DNA from: Fen-1273 sp963837815 | GTDB taxonomy: Bacteria > Bacteroidota > Ignavibacteria > UBA10030 > UBA6906 | Length of the DNA stretch: 64,000 nt | Assembly: GCA_963837815.1 (NCBI GenBank) | Contig: CAWIOS010000017.1 | Coordinates: 124,001-188,000 of the forward strand | Direction of reading: 5' to 3' | Shown here: piece after piece, positions 1 through 8,436 of the stretch | How positions within the stretch are numbered: position 1 is the stretch's first letter | Layout of the letters: every line of letters begins with the position of its first letter | Notes under the pieces: model-generated | Databases searched by the model: none | What the model saw: the letters and a program-made list of their open reading frames with translations, nothing else | Told to the model about the DNA's origin: nothing | Translations under genes and position numbers: made by a program

Positions 1-2379
1 GATGCCGATGATTTCAGGAGACGTTTCGTGTGACTCGAGATTGCGAAGCATCGTCTCGAACTCCGGATCTTTCCAATCGATGACGGCGCTGACCGCCGCC
101 GCCCGTACGTCCGGATCCGGGTCCGTGAGAAGCACCTTGATCTTCATCCGGGCGGAAGCCGAATCCTTCCCCCGCTCCCCCAGGATTGATACCGCCGACC
201 GGCGCACGTCCGCGCCATACCGGCGGTCCGTGTAGGGAAGCGCAAGGGCGATCCCCCGGGGATTACGCGTCGCGCCGATCGCCGAGAGTGAGGCGATCCG
301 GAGTATATCCCTGTAGGAATTTCGCGATAGGAGGTCCCGTGCGGCGGCAAACGCCCGCGCGCTGTCGATGTGCGTGAGTTCGCGCAGGGAAGTCGACGCC
401 ACGAGATAACTCGAGTCGTTGCGCGCGATCGAGTCGAGCCTCGCGGCAACGCCGGTTCCCTTGAACGCTCCAAGCCGCGCGACTGCAGTGTGGCGGACGA
501 ACGACCTTGGATCGCGGGTCGCCTTCAGGTACACACCCTCCAGCGAGTCGTCGGAGAACTCTCCGAGAGCCGTCAGCGCGGATTCCCTTACCCCCCAGAA
601 GGGGTCAGTCGCAGCCGCACGGACAAGCGCGTTCCTGGCGAGCGAATCGGTTCCCGACTCCGGGAGCGCCCGGGCGGCAGTGATCCTGTCCGCGACGCCG
701 TCCGCATGTTCGAGCTGGTAGAGGTACTCCTCTTCCGTCTTCTTGAACTGCAGCTCCTTGAGCAGCCGGTAACCCTTGTCGGCAATCACCATGCGCGGCG
801 GGGCGGCAAGATGCAGGGAGAACGTCTCTTCCTTCCCGTCGACCCATAACGTCCGGGTCGTCTTTCCCGAATCGGTCGTGCACTCGACGAGGAGGGGGAA
901 CCGGAAATACCCGGTCAGGCTGTCGATCTGCTGTGTCTGAGTGACGGTGAGCATGAGCGTCCGGGAGGTGTCGTCCCACACTTTCGTCACTTTCAATACC
1001 GGGAAACCTGCCCCGTAGACCCACTGCCTGAAGAACCAGTCGAGATTCTGCCCCGTCGCGTCCTCCATGGCGAAACGGAACTCGTCCGTTTCCGCGTTCG
1101 CAAACCGGTATTGCGTCAAATACCGATGGATGCCTGCCCAGAACGGTTCCTCCCCCAGGAGACCCCTGAGCATGTGGAGCACCCACGCGCCCCGGGCGTA
1201 CAGGTTCGCGGGGTAGCTGTCGTGGCTCACGATCGGCCTGCGCCCCAGCGCTCTGTCGTTCCCCCTCACGGCGAGCGAGGACTGTATCATGTCGTACTGG
1301 AAATCGTCTTCCCCCCTGTCATGTTCCGTCCAGAGATTCTCGCAGTACGTCGCAAACCCCTCGTTGAGCCAGAGGTGCGTCCAATCGCGCATTGTGACGA
1401 GATCCCCGAACCACATGTGGGCGAGCTCATGGGCCACAACCGGTTCGGAGGGAAAATCCAGCGCCGCGCTGGCGTCCACCACGCACGCGTCGTTCAGTGT
1501 CACCGCGGTCGTGTTTTCCATCCCTCCCCACATGAAGTCGTCGATGATGATCTGGTCAAACTTCTCCCACGGGTACGGGACGCCGGTTTTCGATTCGAAG
1601 AACTGTATCATCGCAGGGGTCCCGCCGAACGATTGAGCGGCCTTTGCCGTGTCTTCCGGGTACACGTAGTATGCAAGCGGAATCCCGCGGGAGGAACCCT
1701 TGATCACCGCGTATGTTCCCGCAGCCACCATGATAAGGTATGATGAGTGAGGTCTGGACTCGACCCAGTGAAACGTCCTCGTCCCTTTGTTCTTCTCGAG
1801 CTGCTCGCTCACAAGGCGTCCGTTGGACAGGAGCGTCCAGTCCGACTCCACCGTCCCGATCACTTCGGACGTGGCCTTGTCATTGGGGTAATCATAACAC
1901 GGGAACCAGTAGTGATTGTCCATGTCCTCCCCCTGGCTCCACATCTGGTCGTGCCTCCCGCCCCCGCTGTCGGCGTAGATGAAATAGAGGCCTTTGGCCG
2001 GGGTGCATGAATAGTCGACGCTTACCGAGAGGGTCTCACCGAACGCATACCTCCTGTCGAGCCGGATGGAAAGCCGGGGGCTCGTCTCACGAAATTCCAG
2101 GGATCGGCCCCCCGTGAGCCGGACGCCGCGGATATCCATGGCCGCCGCATCGAGGAGCAGGGAATCGATTCCCGGGGCCAGGGGGGTCAGGCGGATCGCG
2201 ACGTTCCCCGAGACTTTCTTCTCGCGATGGGCGAACGACACGTCGAGACGGTAATGCAGGACATGGAACTGGCGGCTCCGGCGGGCGCTCGAATCGGGCC
2301 TGAACAATGATTGCGATCCGGCGGAGAGCGGGACACAGAGGAGGGCCACAAGAATCCACATCAAGGGACGGACGTTCAT
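1..2379 (-). CDS. M1 family zinc aminopeptidase with C-terminal helical repeats (3' end outside window)
   Basis: This secreted or periplasmic peptidase removes N-terminal residues from peptides. 793 codons lie in the window without a stop, so the C-terminus is missing. The N-terminus has a signal-peptide-like hydrophobic stretch (LMWILVALLCVPLSAGS). The exopeptidase motif GGMEN is at about residues 285-289. The zinc site is HELAH at 317-321 with the third ligand E340 in LNEGF, the M1 arrangement. After about residue 560 the sequence becomes a series of short helices with a repeated pattern of charged and small residues, resembling HEAT/ARM repeats, which occur in several M1 enzymes. The ATG at 2379 follows GGGGAAAG, an acceptable ribosome site. 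A rho-independent terminator ends only 16 bases upstream, so the gene is probably not a simple member of the operon before it. Family assignment is firm; substrate is unknown. Confidence 0.93.
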   Translation of the reverse strand, partial: MNVRPLMWILVALLCVPLSAGSQSLFRPDSSARRSRQFHVLHYRLDVSFAHREKKVSGNVAIRLTPLAPGIDSLLLDAAAMDIRGVRLTGGRSLEFRETSPRLSIRLDRRYAFGETLSVSVDYSCTPAKGLYFIYADSGGGRHDQMWSQGEDMDNHYWFPCYDYPNDKATSEVIGTVESDWTLLSNGRLVSEQLEKNKGTRTFHWVESRPHSSYLIMVAAGTYAVIKGSSRGIPLAYYVYPEDTAKAAQSFGGTPAMIQFFESKTGVPYPWEKFDQIIIDDFMWGGMENTTAVTLNDACVVDASAALDFPSEPVVAHELAHMWFGDLVTMRDWTHLWLNEGFATYCENLWTEHDRGEDDFQYDMIQSSLAVRGNDRALGRRPIVSHDSYPANLYARGAWVLHMLRGLLGEEPFWAGIHRYLTQYRFANAETDEFRFAMEDATGQNLDWFFRQWVYGAGFPVLKVTKVWDDTSRTLMLTVTQTQQIDSLTGYFRFPLLVECTTDSGKTTRTLWVDGKEETFSLHLAAPPRMVIADKGYRLLKELQFKKTEEEYLYQLEHADGVADRITAARALPESGTDSLARNALVRAAATDPFWGVRESALTALGEFSDDSLEGVYLKATRDPRSFVRHTAVARLGAFKGTGVAARLDSIARNDSSYLVASTSLRELTHIDSARAFAAARDLLSRNSYRDILRIASLSAIGATRNPRGIALALPYTDRRYGADVRRSAVSILGERGKDSASARMKIKVLLTDPDPDVRAAAVSAVIDWKDPEFETMLRNLESHETSPEIIGI

Positions 2380-2395
2380 GCTTTCCCCGCGCTAT

Positions 2396-2430
2396 AAAAA
2401 AAACCGCTCCGCATGACGGGTGCAGAGCGG
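2396..2430 (-). terminator. Rho-independent terminator of the TonB/PstS/TPR operon
   Basis: Read on the minus strand, CCGCTC pairs with GAGCGG (2404-2430). The inner GCA/TGC pairs after one mismatch, around a 7-base loop. Eight T residues follow directly (2403-2396). It sits 36 bases past the TPR stop codon and is oriented to end that transcript. Confidence 0.85.
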
Positions 2431-2465
2431 CGTGTCATACAACGGAAAGACGTTTGCGCGTCGAC

Positions 2466-4280
2466 TTACTTGCAGCCGATGCGTTCCCTGGATTTCTTCG
2501 CGTCTTCGTTTTTCGGGTCGAGCCTGAGGCATTTCGAAAACTCGCTGCACGCCTCGTCGACAAGCTTCTTGTTCCCCTCGGTGTCCCCTTCGACGCGCAT
2601 GAGGATCAACCCGGTCCCCAGCCAGAAGTGGGACTGCGCGGTGCCCGGATCGAGCGCCGCCGCTTTGCGGAAATGCTGAACCGCCTCCGCCTTCTTCTTC
2701 ATGTTGTCGTCCTGGCTCCCATTCGGGTCAAGCAGCTGCAACATCGCCTGGCCCCACATCAGGTGAAGGGGGGCGTTCTCCACGCCGACGGATTGCCCTT
2801 TTCTGAACGTATCGACTGCCCGCTCGAATCTCTTGTCGACGAAGTAGAGCTGGGCTTTCTGGAGATACGCCTCGCCGGCTTCCACCCTGTGCTTGTCGAT
2901 GTCGGGCCCGATAATAGCCAGGACAGTATCGTACTGCCCCACAGCCTTCTCAAGCGAATCCACCTGCGCAAAATACCTGGCGTAATACAGGTGCCCGGAA
3001 AGGTAATCCGGTTTCAACTCGAGCGAACGCACGAGGAGCTCGCGGCACCGCGTCCAGTTCTTCAGCGCCATGTAACACGCGGCGCCGTTCACGTACGTGC
3101 TGAGGGATCGGGGATCGCACACGATCCGTTTCTCGAACATCCCCGCGGCGTGGTCGTAATCATGCCGCTTCATGTAGATGAACCCGAGGGGGAAATAGAC
3201 GTCGCAGTTCGTCGAGTCCTGCCTGATCGCCTCCAGGAGCACCTGCACAGCCTCGTCTTCCCGTCCCACGCTCTGCAACGCGGCTCCATAGTCCCCCAGG
3301 TCCTCGGCATTCAGTTTCCCGTGGCGCTGCAAGCCTCCAAACCCGACAAGCGCCCCGTTCCAGTCCTTCGTCTTCGTGAGCGAACGGGCGAGAGCCCGCC
3401 AGACGTCGGCGTTCGTGGAATCGAGCTTGAGCGATGTTTGTGCCGCCTTCGCGGCATCGGCGTAATCCTCGCCGCCGAAGAGCGTCCGCGCGTACATCGC
3501 CCAGCCTTCGACGGACTTCGGCTGGAGCTGCGTGAGCTTGTAGAGCGGCCGTACCGCGTTGCGGTACAGTTTGGCGAGAAGGTACGTCCGGCCGATCTCG
3601 AGGTAAGGCTCGGAGAGCGTGGAATCGATCGCCACGATGGTTTCCCACATGTCCACGGACGGCTGGTATTTCTTTTCTTTGAAAAAGACCCTCGCGAGCT
3701 TCGCGCGCGTCACGATGTTCTTCGGATCGAGCTCGATCGCCTTCTGGTAATTCGATTCGCCGAGAACGTAGACGTTCTGCTTGAGGTACGCGTCTCCCAG
3801 CAGGACATACAGCGCGGGATTGTCCGGGGCGGATTCCTTCGCACGGGAGAGCTGGACGATCGCCGCGTCAACGGAGTCGGCCGCGAGGAGCGCGGTCCCG
3901 TACCCCTGGCTGATGGAGACGTCCTTCGGCGCCAGCCTTATCGCCTTGCGGAACGCCGCGAGCGCCCCGGCGTTGTCCTTCTTCAACAGGCACGCGTAGC
4001 CGAGGTTCGTGAAGGCCTCCACGTTTTCATTGTCGCGATCGACAGCCGCCTGGAGATACCCGATCGCTTCTTCCGCCCGGTGACGCGCAAGGGCGATGGC
4101 CCCCAGTGTCGCGTTGCACTCCGAGACCTTCCTGCCCGCCTTGACGGCTTCCTTGAGGTGCGTGATTGCCTCGTTGGTGTCGCGCAGCGCGAGGGCCTGT
4201 TTCGCCTTGTCGTACGGATCCTGTGCGTACGCCGACCGGATGAGCGAACAAGCTGCGAGGAGGAGGAGGAGGCGTTTCAT
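2466..4280 (-). CDS. Secreted tetratricopeptide-repeat protein
   Basis: This 604-residue protein has an N-terminal signal peptide (LLLLLAACSLIRSAYAQ). A cysteine at about residue 11 lies inside the hydrophobic core, so it is more likely an ordinary secreted protein than a lipoprotein. The rest is nearly all TPR repeats, with the typical pattern of A and G at the helix-packing positions and DP/P at repeat ends. The gene begins two bases after the stop of the PstS-like gene and is the last gene before the terminator at 2396-2430. TPR proteins are scaffolds; the likely role is to organise the periplasmic side of the TonB/ExbBD-coupled system encoded upstream. That role is inferred from gene order only. 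Confidence 0.88.
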   Translation of the reverse strand: MKRLLLLLAACSLIRSAYAQDPYDKAKQALALRDTNEAITHLKEAVKAGRKVSECNATLGAIALARHRAEEAIGYLQAAVDRDNENVEAFTNLGYACLLKKDNAGALAAFRKAIRLAPKDVSISQGYGTALLAADSVDAAIVQLSRAKESAPDNPALYVLLGDAYLKQNVYVLGESNYQKAIELDPKNIVTRAKLARVFFKEKKYQPSVDMWETIVAIDSTLSEPYLEIGRTYLLAKLYRNAVRPLYKLTQLQPKSVEGWAMYARTLFGGEDYADAAKAAQTSLKLDSTNADVWRALARSLTKTKDWNGALVGFGGLQRHGKLNAEDLGDYGAALQSVGREDEAVQVLLEAIRQDSTNCDVYFPLGFIYMKRHDYDHAAGMFEKRIVCDPRSLSTYVNGAACYMALKNWTRCRELLVRSLELKPDYLSGHLYYARYFAQVDSLEKAVGQYDTVLAIIGPDIDKHRVEAGEAYLQKAQLYFVDKRFERAVDTFRKGQSVGVENAPLHLMWGQAMLQLLDPNGSQDDNMKKKAEAVQHFRKAAALDPGTAQSHFWLGTGLILMRVEGDTEGNKKLVDEACSEFSKCLRLDPKNEDAKKSRERIGCK

Positions 4281-4282
4281 TC

Positions 4283-5224
4283 TCAGTTGACCTGCTGTGA
4301 TGTGAGGTGGACAAGTCGCACCGGCATTGTTGCCGGAACCAGTCCGTCGTTCTGGAACACTTTTTGCCCCGCGGCACTTGTCAGGAATGCGATGAATCCC
4401 ATGCTCACATCCTGCTCAATATTGCGCGTATACACATAAACCGGTGCGCTCACCGGATAATATCCCTGGTACACGTACGCCGGGTGCGGCGAATAGTACT
4501 CCCCGGGGGCATACGTCGAATCGGGGCGCATCGCGGAGGACGCGAGGGAAATCACCGTCACTCCCGGGTCTATCCCCCCAAGCCAGTTGAGACCAAGGAT
4601 GCCTACCGCCCCGGGGGTTGCGGCGACGTACGACGCGAGTTCCCCGCTTGACGAAAACGACTTTGCCGCCGGGTCGAACCCGCTCCCCTTCAAAATCGTC
4701 CTGCGAAACACTTCATTGACGCTCGAGTTGAGTCCGCCCACCGCGAGCTCGATCATCATCCGGGATTTCCCCGGCCAGCGCGTGACGGTCCCGCTGAATA
4801 TCGTGTCGAGCTCGCCCACCCTGAGCTGCGTCACGGGAACGTCCCTGTGAGCGATGACCGCGACGGCCGATCGGGCGACGAGGTACTCCTGTATCGAAAC
4901 TTTCGCCGCGGCGAGCGCATCCCGTTCTTCTTTGTTCAGCTCGCGCGCGCAGACGATTGTCCCGATGCTGTCGGCCGCGAACTCCGCGATCACTTCGCGG
5001 GCCTCGGCCTGGCGGAGCGTTACGTTTGCGTCGGTGTAGAGCCTCGTGAACTCCCGGACCTCGTGCTGCATCACCGGCAGGACCGCCTCATCGCAACCGA
5101 GGCGGAACGCTCCCTTCGTTATTGACGTTGCTCCGGGTTCTTTCCCGCCGCACCCGCCAAGTACAATCAGCGCCAGGATGACCGAAGGGAGTGTCGCGCG
5201 AGCAGGGAGCGGAACCGGTTTCAT
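4283..5224 (-). CDS. PstS-like periplasmic substrate-binding lipoprotein
   Basis: The 313-residue product has a lipobox (VLGGC, Cys25) and the bilobed binding-protein fold of the phosphate/PstS family. The part from about residue 90 to the end (VGELDTIFSGTVTRWPG, then the GxxxYxxxTPGAVGILG-like region and PGEYYSPHPAYVY) follows PstS. The canonical SGSGT-type phosphate loop is not evident; the equivalent stretch reads GLNSSVNEVFRR, so ligand specificity may differ. The ATG at 5224 was chosen because it gives a complete lipoprotein signal; a longer frame to 5467 only overlaps the preceding gene. No PstC, PstA or PstB permease is present nearby. The gene overlaps the small membrane protein by four bases and is followed two bases later by the TPR gene. 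It is co-transcribed with TonB and ExbBD, which is unusual for a binding protein of an ABC importer. Confidence 0.82.
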   Translation of the reverse strand: MKPVPLPARATLPSVILALIVLGGCGGKEPGATSITKGAFRLGCDEAVLPVMQHEVREFTRLYTDANVTLRQAEAREVIAEFAADSIGTIVCARELNKEERDALAAAKVSIQEYLVARSAVAVIAHRDVPVTQLRVGELDTIFSGTVTRWPGKSRMMIELAVGGLNSSVNEVFRRTILKGSGFDPAAKSFSSSGELASYVAATPGAVGILGLNWLGGIDPGVTVISLASSAMRPDSTYAPGEYYSPHPAYVYQGYYPVSAPVYVYTRNIEQDVSMGFIAFLTSAAGQKVFQNDGLVPATMPVRLVHLTSQQVN

Positions 5225-5433
5225 GTGTCCTTTCTCTCCGGCCGCCTGAAATATGCGACCGTGAACCTGTACGCACCGTACAGGAATATCACCGCCCCCG
5301 CCACGATCCGGAACTGCCCCGTGATCGCGCCGTTGACAAGGTACCCCGTCATGACAAGAATCCCCGCCATTGCAACAGCCCCGGCGAGGATCATGACCGT
5401 GTACCGAACGATCCTTTCGACCGTCATATGCAT
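5221..5433 (-). CDS. Small membrane protein, two predicted transmembrane helices
   Basis: The 70-residue product has two hydrophobic segments, about residues 10-32 (TVMILAGAVAMAGILVMTG) and 38-58 (AGAVIFLYGAYRFTVAY), with a basic tail. I do not recognise a family; similar short two-helix proteins accompany TonB/PstS clusters in Bacteroidota. The stop overlaps the ATG of the PstS-like gene by four bases, so translation is probably coupled. Two in-frame ATG codons (5433 and 5427) are possible starts. A stable hairpin lies just upstream. Confidence 0.7.
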   Translation of the reverse strand: MHMTVERIVRYTVMILAGAVAMAGILVMTGYLVNGAITGQFRIVAGAVIFLYGAYRFTVAYFRRPERKDT

Positions 5434-5437
5434 GAGC

Positions 5438-5465
5438 GCGGGGAAGAGATATCATCCTTCCCCGC
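5438..5465 (-). promoter_or_regulatory. Intercistronic hairpin before the small membrane protein
   Basis: GCGGGGAAG (5438-5446) pairs perfectly with CTTCCCCGC (5457-5465) around a 10-base loop. On the minus-strand mRNA the structure ends four bases before the ATG at 5433. It contains the only purine-rich stretch (GGGGAAGGA) that could serve as a ribosome site. No T run follows, so it is not a standard terminator. It may lower translation of the next gene or mark an mRNA processing site. Confidence 0.45.
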
Positions 5466-5487
5466 ACCGAGTTGTGTTCCCGTCAGT

Positions 5488-6237
5488 TCACTTCTTGTCC
5501 GCGAGCCTGAATTTGAACGGCACGGAGACCCACACCGAGACTGGCCCGTTGTTCATGTACGCGGGTGTGAACACGAATTGCTTCGCCGCTTCGATCGCGG
5601 GCTCGTTGAAAATCTCCGCGTCGCTCTTGAGCACGACGACCTGCTTCGCCTTCCCTTCCTTATCGACCCAGATCTTCACCCAGACTTTCCCTTCGAGTCC
5701 CGCGCGCATCGCGAGCTCGGGGTACTTGGGCTCGACCTTCTTTACAACGACAGGTTCCTTTTCCACCGCCACGAAATCCGCGGGGGGAGCGTCGTCGTCG
5801 ATCTTGATGTCCTGCTGGACCGCGACTTCGCCTGCGCCGGTGGCATCACCGATCGGCGCAACCTGCTGGCTCATTTCGGTCTGCGTCGCCAGCGTCTGCT
5901 CCGCGCTCACCTCCGCATCGGGAACCGGCACGGGGGCGCCAACGCTCGGCTTCGCCGTCGGGGCGGAGACCGAAATCGGCGGCGGGGTGTTCGCGCTGGT
6001 CATCGACGGGGGCGGACCCAGATCGCTGTACTTCAGGAGCCTGACCTGCACCATCGGCGGTTCCTCGCTCTGGAGCATGCCGGCAACGTAGTACGAGCCA
6101 ATAATGGCCCCGTGAATCGCGATCGCGATCCCCAGGCCCCACCAGCGGTACTTGTGGTAGACTGCCTTGAGTTCAACGGCGCCGTAGTTGATTCCGGTGT
6201 TCACGGCGCCGGCACCGGCAGCGACAACTGTTGCCAT
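5488..6237 (-). CDS. tonB: TonB family energy transducer
   Basis: The 249-residue protein has the TonB plan. A short cytoplasmic start is followed by one transmembrane helix at about residues 32-52 (WWGLGIAIAIHGAIIGSYYVA). Next comes a proline- and alanine-rich periplasmic linker (about 60-150). The C-terminal TonB domain runs from about 158 to 246, with the typical YPELAMRAGLEGKVWVKIWV start and a VPFKFRL end. It transmits the ExbB/ExbD proton-motive force to a partner in the outer membrane or periplasm. It lies 19 bases after the second exbD and is followed by the PstS-like and TPR genes. No TonB-dependent receptor gene is in the window. Confidence 0.93.
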   Translation of the reverse strand: MATVVAAGAGAVNTGINYGAVELKAVYHKYRWWGLGIAIAIHGAIIGSYYVAGMLQSEEPPMVQVRLLKYSDLGPPPSMTSANTPPPISVSAPTAKPSVGAPVPVPDAEVSAEQTLATQTEMSQQVAPIGDATGAGEVAVQQDIKIDDDAPPADFVAVEKEPVVVKKVEPKYPELAMRAGLEGKVWVKIWVDKEGKAKQVVVLKSDAEIFNEPAIEAAKQFVFTPAYMNNGPVSVWVSVPFKFRLADKK

Positions 6238-6256
6238 GATATTCTCCCTCCGTTCG

Positions 6257-6751
6257 TTAACCCTGGACCTTTGCCATCAGCGCCTTGTCCGGATCGCTCA
6301 GGGGCGCAAGACTGAACCTCTGCACCTGGGCCAGATTCAGCTCGTCGATCAGGTCGACCATCTGTTTGTATTTCCCCATACGGTCGATCTTGAGAAGCAC
6401 GGTAAGCTTCGGGATCGCCGCCTGCTTGTCGACAAGAAACGCCCGCAGGTCCTTGAAATCAATGATCTTCGGTGCGTCAAGCCCGAAGTTCCAGTAGATC
6501 ACCCCTTTGTCGCTGACCCGGAGCGTCATGAGATTCGACTCCGCAATCTCCACCTTGATGTTCTTGTCGGGTGGAAGATTGATTTCCATCGTCTGCGGCC
6601 GCGACATGGACGTCGTGTACATGAAGAACGTCAGCAGCAGGAACGCGACGTCGACGAGCGGCGTCATGTCGATGCGAACGCCCAATCTTCTCCCTTTTTT
6701 CTTCTTGCCTTTACCGTGCGATTTACTTTCGGCTACATCTCCGCCGGCCAT
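6257..6751 (-). CDS. exbD: ExbD/TolR family proton-channel subunit (second copy)
   Basis: This is a 164-residue inner-membrane subunit of the ExbB-ExbD motor. A lysine-rich cytoplasmic start precedes the hallmark helix RIDMTPLVDVAFLLLTFFM; Asp34 is the expected proton-carrying residue. The periplasmic ExbD domain follows (about 50-160). Next to another exbD, it fits the two-ExbD arrangement common in Bacteroidota. It lies between the first exbD (36-base gap) and tonB. Confidence 0.95.
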   Translation of the reverse strand: MAGGDVAESKSHGKGKKKKGRRLGVRIDMTPLVDVAFLLLTFFMYTTSMSRPQTMEINLPPDKNIKVEIAESNLMTLRVSDKGVIYWNFGLDAPKIIDFKDLRAFLVDKQAAIPKLTVLLKIDRMGKYKQMVDLIDELNLAQVQRFSLAPLSDPDKALMAKVQG

Positions 6752-6787
6752 AGGTTGTACCTCCTCAAGCTAGAATTTGTTCCCCGC

Positions 6788-7249
6788 TTACCGGGCAAGC
6801 TCGGTGACGAGGTTAAAACGCGTTATCTGCGTATCCTGAAGGATATTCATGACATCCTCCGCGATCCCGTAATCGGCTTCCTTGTCCCCTTTTATGACGG
6901 TCCGGAGCTTGGGGTTCGCGGTCCTGGCGTTGACGAGGTACTTCGCAAGCTGCTCCTTGGGCACCTCGACGCTGGCCTTGTTCTCGTTGGCAGCCCCGAA
7001 GAGCCTCCTGCGGAGGATCTGGGAGTCCAGGCCGAGGAACAGCCGCCCGTCCTTGCTTATATTGATCGTCATCACGTCCGACTCGGGAAGCTTGTACGGC
7101 GCGTGGGACGCCGGCAGCACGATCGTTACTTCCTCCGTCGGCTTGAACGTCGTCGTCAGCATGAAAAACGTCAGGAGCAGGAACGCGACGTCCACCAGAG
7201 GGGTCATGTCGATGCGGTACCCCTGTCGGTGTGGTTTGAATTTGGGCAT
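6788..7249 (-). CDS. exbD: ExbD/TolR family proton-channel subunit (first copy)
   Basis: The 153-residue product carries the ExbD signature helix RIDMTPLVDVAFLLLTFFM at residues 12-30, with Asp20 as the likely proton carrier. A periplasmic domain of about 110 residues follows. It is about 20 bases after exbB. The two ExbD copies are clearly paralogous in the helix but diverge in the periplasmic part, so a heterodimer in one motor is plausible. Confidence 0.95.
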   Translation of the reverse strand: MPKFKPHRQGYRIDMTPLVDVAFLLLTFFMLTTTFKPTEEVTIVLPASHAPYKLPESDVMTINISKDGRLFLGLDSQILRRRLFGAANENKASVEVPKEQLAKYLVNARTANPKLRTVIKGDKEADYGIAEDVMNILQDTQITRFNLVTELAR

Positions 7250-7269
7250 GGGAGTCTTTCCCCCCCTTC

Positions 7270-8052
7270 CTAGTCGTTCGTCCGCGCGTGGAGAATCTGG
7301 ACAACGTTGTAGCTCGCTTCATCGATCATGTAGGTGAAATTGTCAACCTTCGTGACGAAGAAGTTGTACGCAACGATGCCGATGATTGCGGCCAGAAGAC
7401 CGAGGGCCGTGTTGATAAGGGCTTCAGAGATTCCGATGGAAAGCTGGATGGCATCGGGCGTCCCGCCGACCGCGGCAAGGGCGGTGAACGCACGGATCAT
7501 CCCGACAACCGTTCCGAGAAGTCCGAACATCGTGGCGATGGAGGCGATCGTCGACAGGGCGACGAGGTTGCGCTCCAGGAGCGGGGTCTCGAGGCTTGTC
7601 GCCTCTTCGATCGCCCGCTGGGTCTCGGAGAGCCGTCTTTCGGCGTCGAGCTTCTTATCCGATGTCACGAGCTTGTACCGTTCGAGGCCCGTGCGGATGA
7701 TGTTGGCCGCCGAGCCCCGCTGGGCATCGCAGGCCTTTATCGCCTCGTCGATGTTTCCCTTCATCAGGTTGTTCTGGACGGTTTTCAGGAACATCGTTAT
7801 CGACGAGCGCCCGTTCGCCTTGCGGAGCGAAAAGAGCCTCTCGAACACAAGCGTGAGGTCCATCAGGGTCAGCGTGATCAGGATCGGCACGACGATCCCT
7901 CCGGTGTACACAGTTCCGAGCAGATTACTCGACAACGTGCGGGTCTCACCGTTGCGGAAGTTGGCCGGGTTGCCAAGGATGAACATGTAGATTAATATCG
8001 CGACCACGGCCGTGATCACGATAACCGACGAGAGGAAGACGGACTGCTTCAT
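7270..8052 (-). CDS. exbB: MotA/TolQ/ExbB proton channel family protein
   Basis: The 260-residue protein has four hydrophobic helices: an N-terminal one (about 8-28), a second at about 52-75 (YTGGIVVPILITLTLMDLTLVF), and two long channel helices near 160-185 (FGLLGTVVGMIRAF) and 205-235 (EALINTALGLLAAIIGIVAYNFF). The last two match the MotA/ExbB domain. It forms the proton channel with the two ExbD proteins and drives TonB. It begins 30 bases after the STAS gene, so all are probably one transcript. Confidence 0.93.
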   Translation of the reverse strand: MKQSVFLSSVIVITAVVAILIYMFILGNPANFRNGETRTLSSNLLGTVYTGGIVVPILITLTLMDLTLVFERLFSLRKANGRSSITMFLKTVQNNLMKGNIDEAIKACDAQRGSAANIIRTGLERYKLVTSDKKLDAERRLSETQRAIEEATSLETPLLERNLVALSTIASIATMFGLLGTVVGMIRAFTALAAVGGTPDAIQLSIGISEALINTALGLLAAIIGIVAYNFFVTKVDNFTYMIDEASYNVVQILHARTND

Positions 8053-8082
8053 CGAGAACTCCTTTGCTTGTTGATTGTGGGA

Positions 8083-8436
8083 TTAGTTTTCCTTGCCAAA
8101 GCCCGCCACCGCGTCCTCGCGGGTCTCGCACGTATCGAACACCAGCGTCAGTTTCGTGATCACGAAGATGTTATTGATGTTCTTGTTGATGCCGCACACT
8201 TTGACGTGCCCCTTGTTCTTGGAGAAGGTCGTGTGCGCCGACACCAACACCCCGATCGCCGTGCTGTTCAGGTATGTTACTTTGCTCAGGTCAATTATCA
8301 GCTTTTTGGTACCCTGCTGCACAAAATCCGCGACTGCGTTGCGGAGCTCATCGGTTTCCTCCCCTCCCACCAGCGATCCCTTCACCTCGATGACGCCGAT
8401 CTTCCCATCCTGTAATGTGCTCGTCTTGACAGCCAT
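8083..8436 (-). CDS. STAS-domain anti-sigma-factor antagonist-like protein
   Basis: This is a single STAS domain of 117 residues, the usual length. The conserved phospho-acceptor motif is present (DLSKVTYLNSTAIGVL, Ser58). Such proteins bind a serine kinase/anti-sigma partner when unphosphorylated; no partner kinase is in the window. It is the first gene of the exbB-exbD-exbD-tonB operon, with a good Shine-Dalgarno (CGGAGG, five bases before ATG). The position suggests a regulatory input to the motor cluster, which is an inference. Confidence 0.9.
   Translation of the reverse strand: MAVKTSTLQDGKIGVIEVKGSLVGGEETDELRNAVADFVQQGTKKLIIDLSKVTYLNSTAIGVLVSAHTTFSKNKGHVKVCGINKNINNIFVITKLTLVFDTCETREDAVAGFGKEN

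Noticed and set aside
2307..4439. Open frame of 710 codons on the plus strand
   Set aside because: It is the antisense shadow of the TPR gene, whose minus-strand product has a signal peptide and clear repeats. High GC makes such long shadows common here.
5225..5467. N-terminal extension of the PstS-like protein to 5467
   Set aside because: It would bury the lipoprotein signal and overlap the small membrane protein gene entirely.
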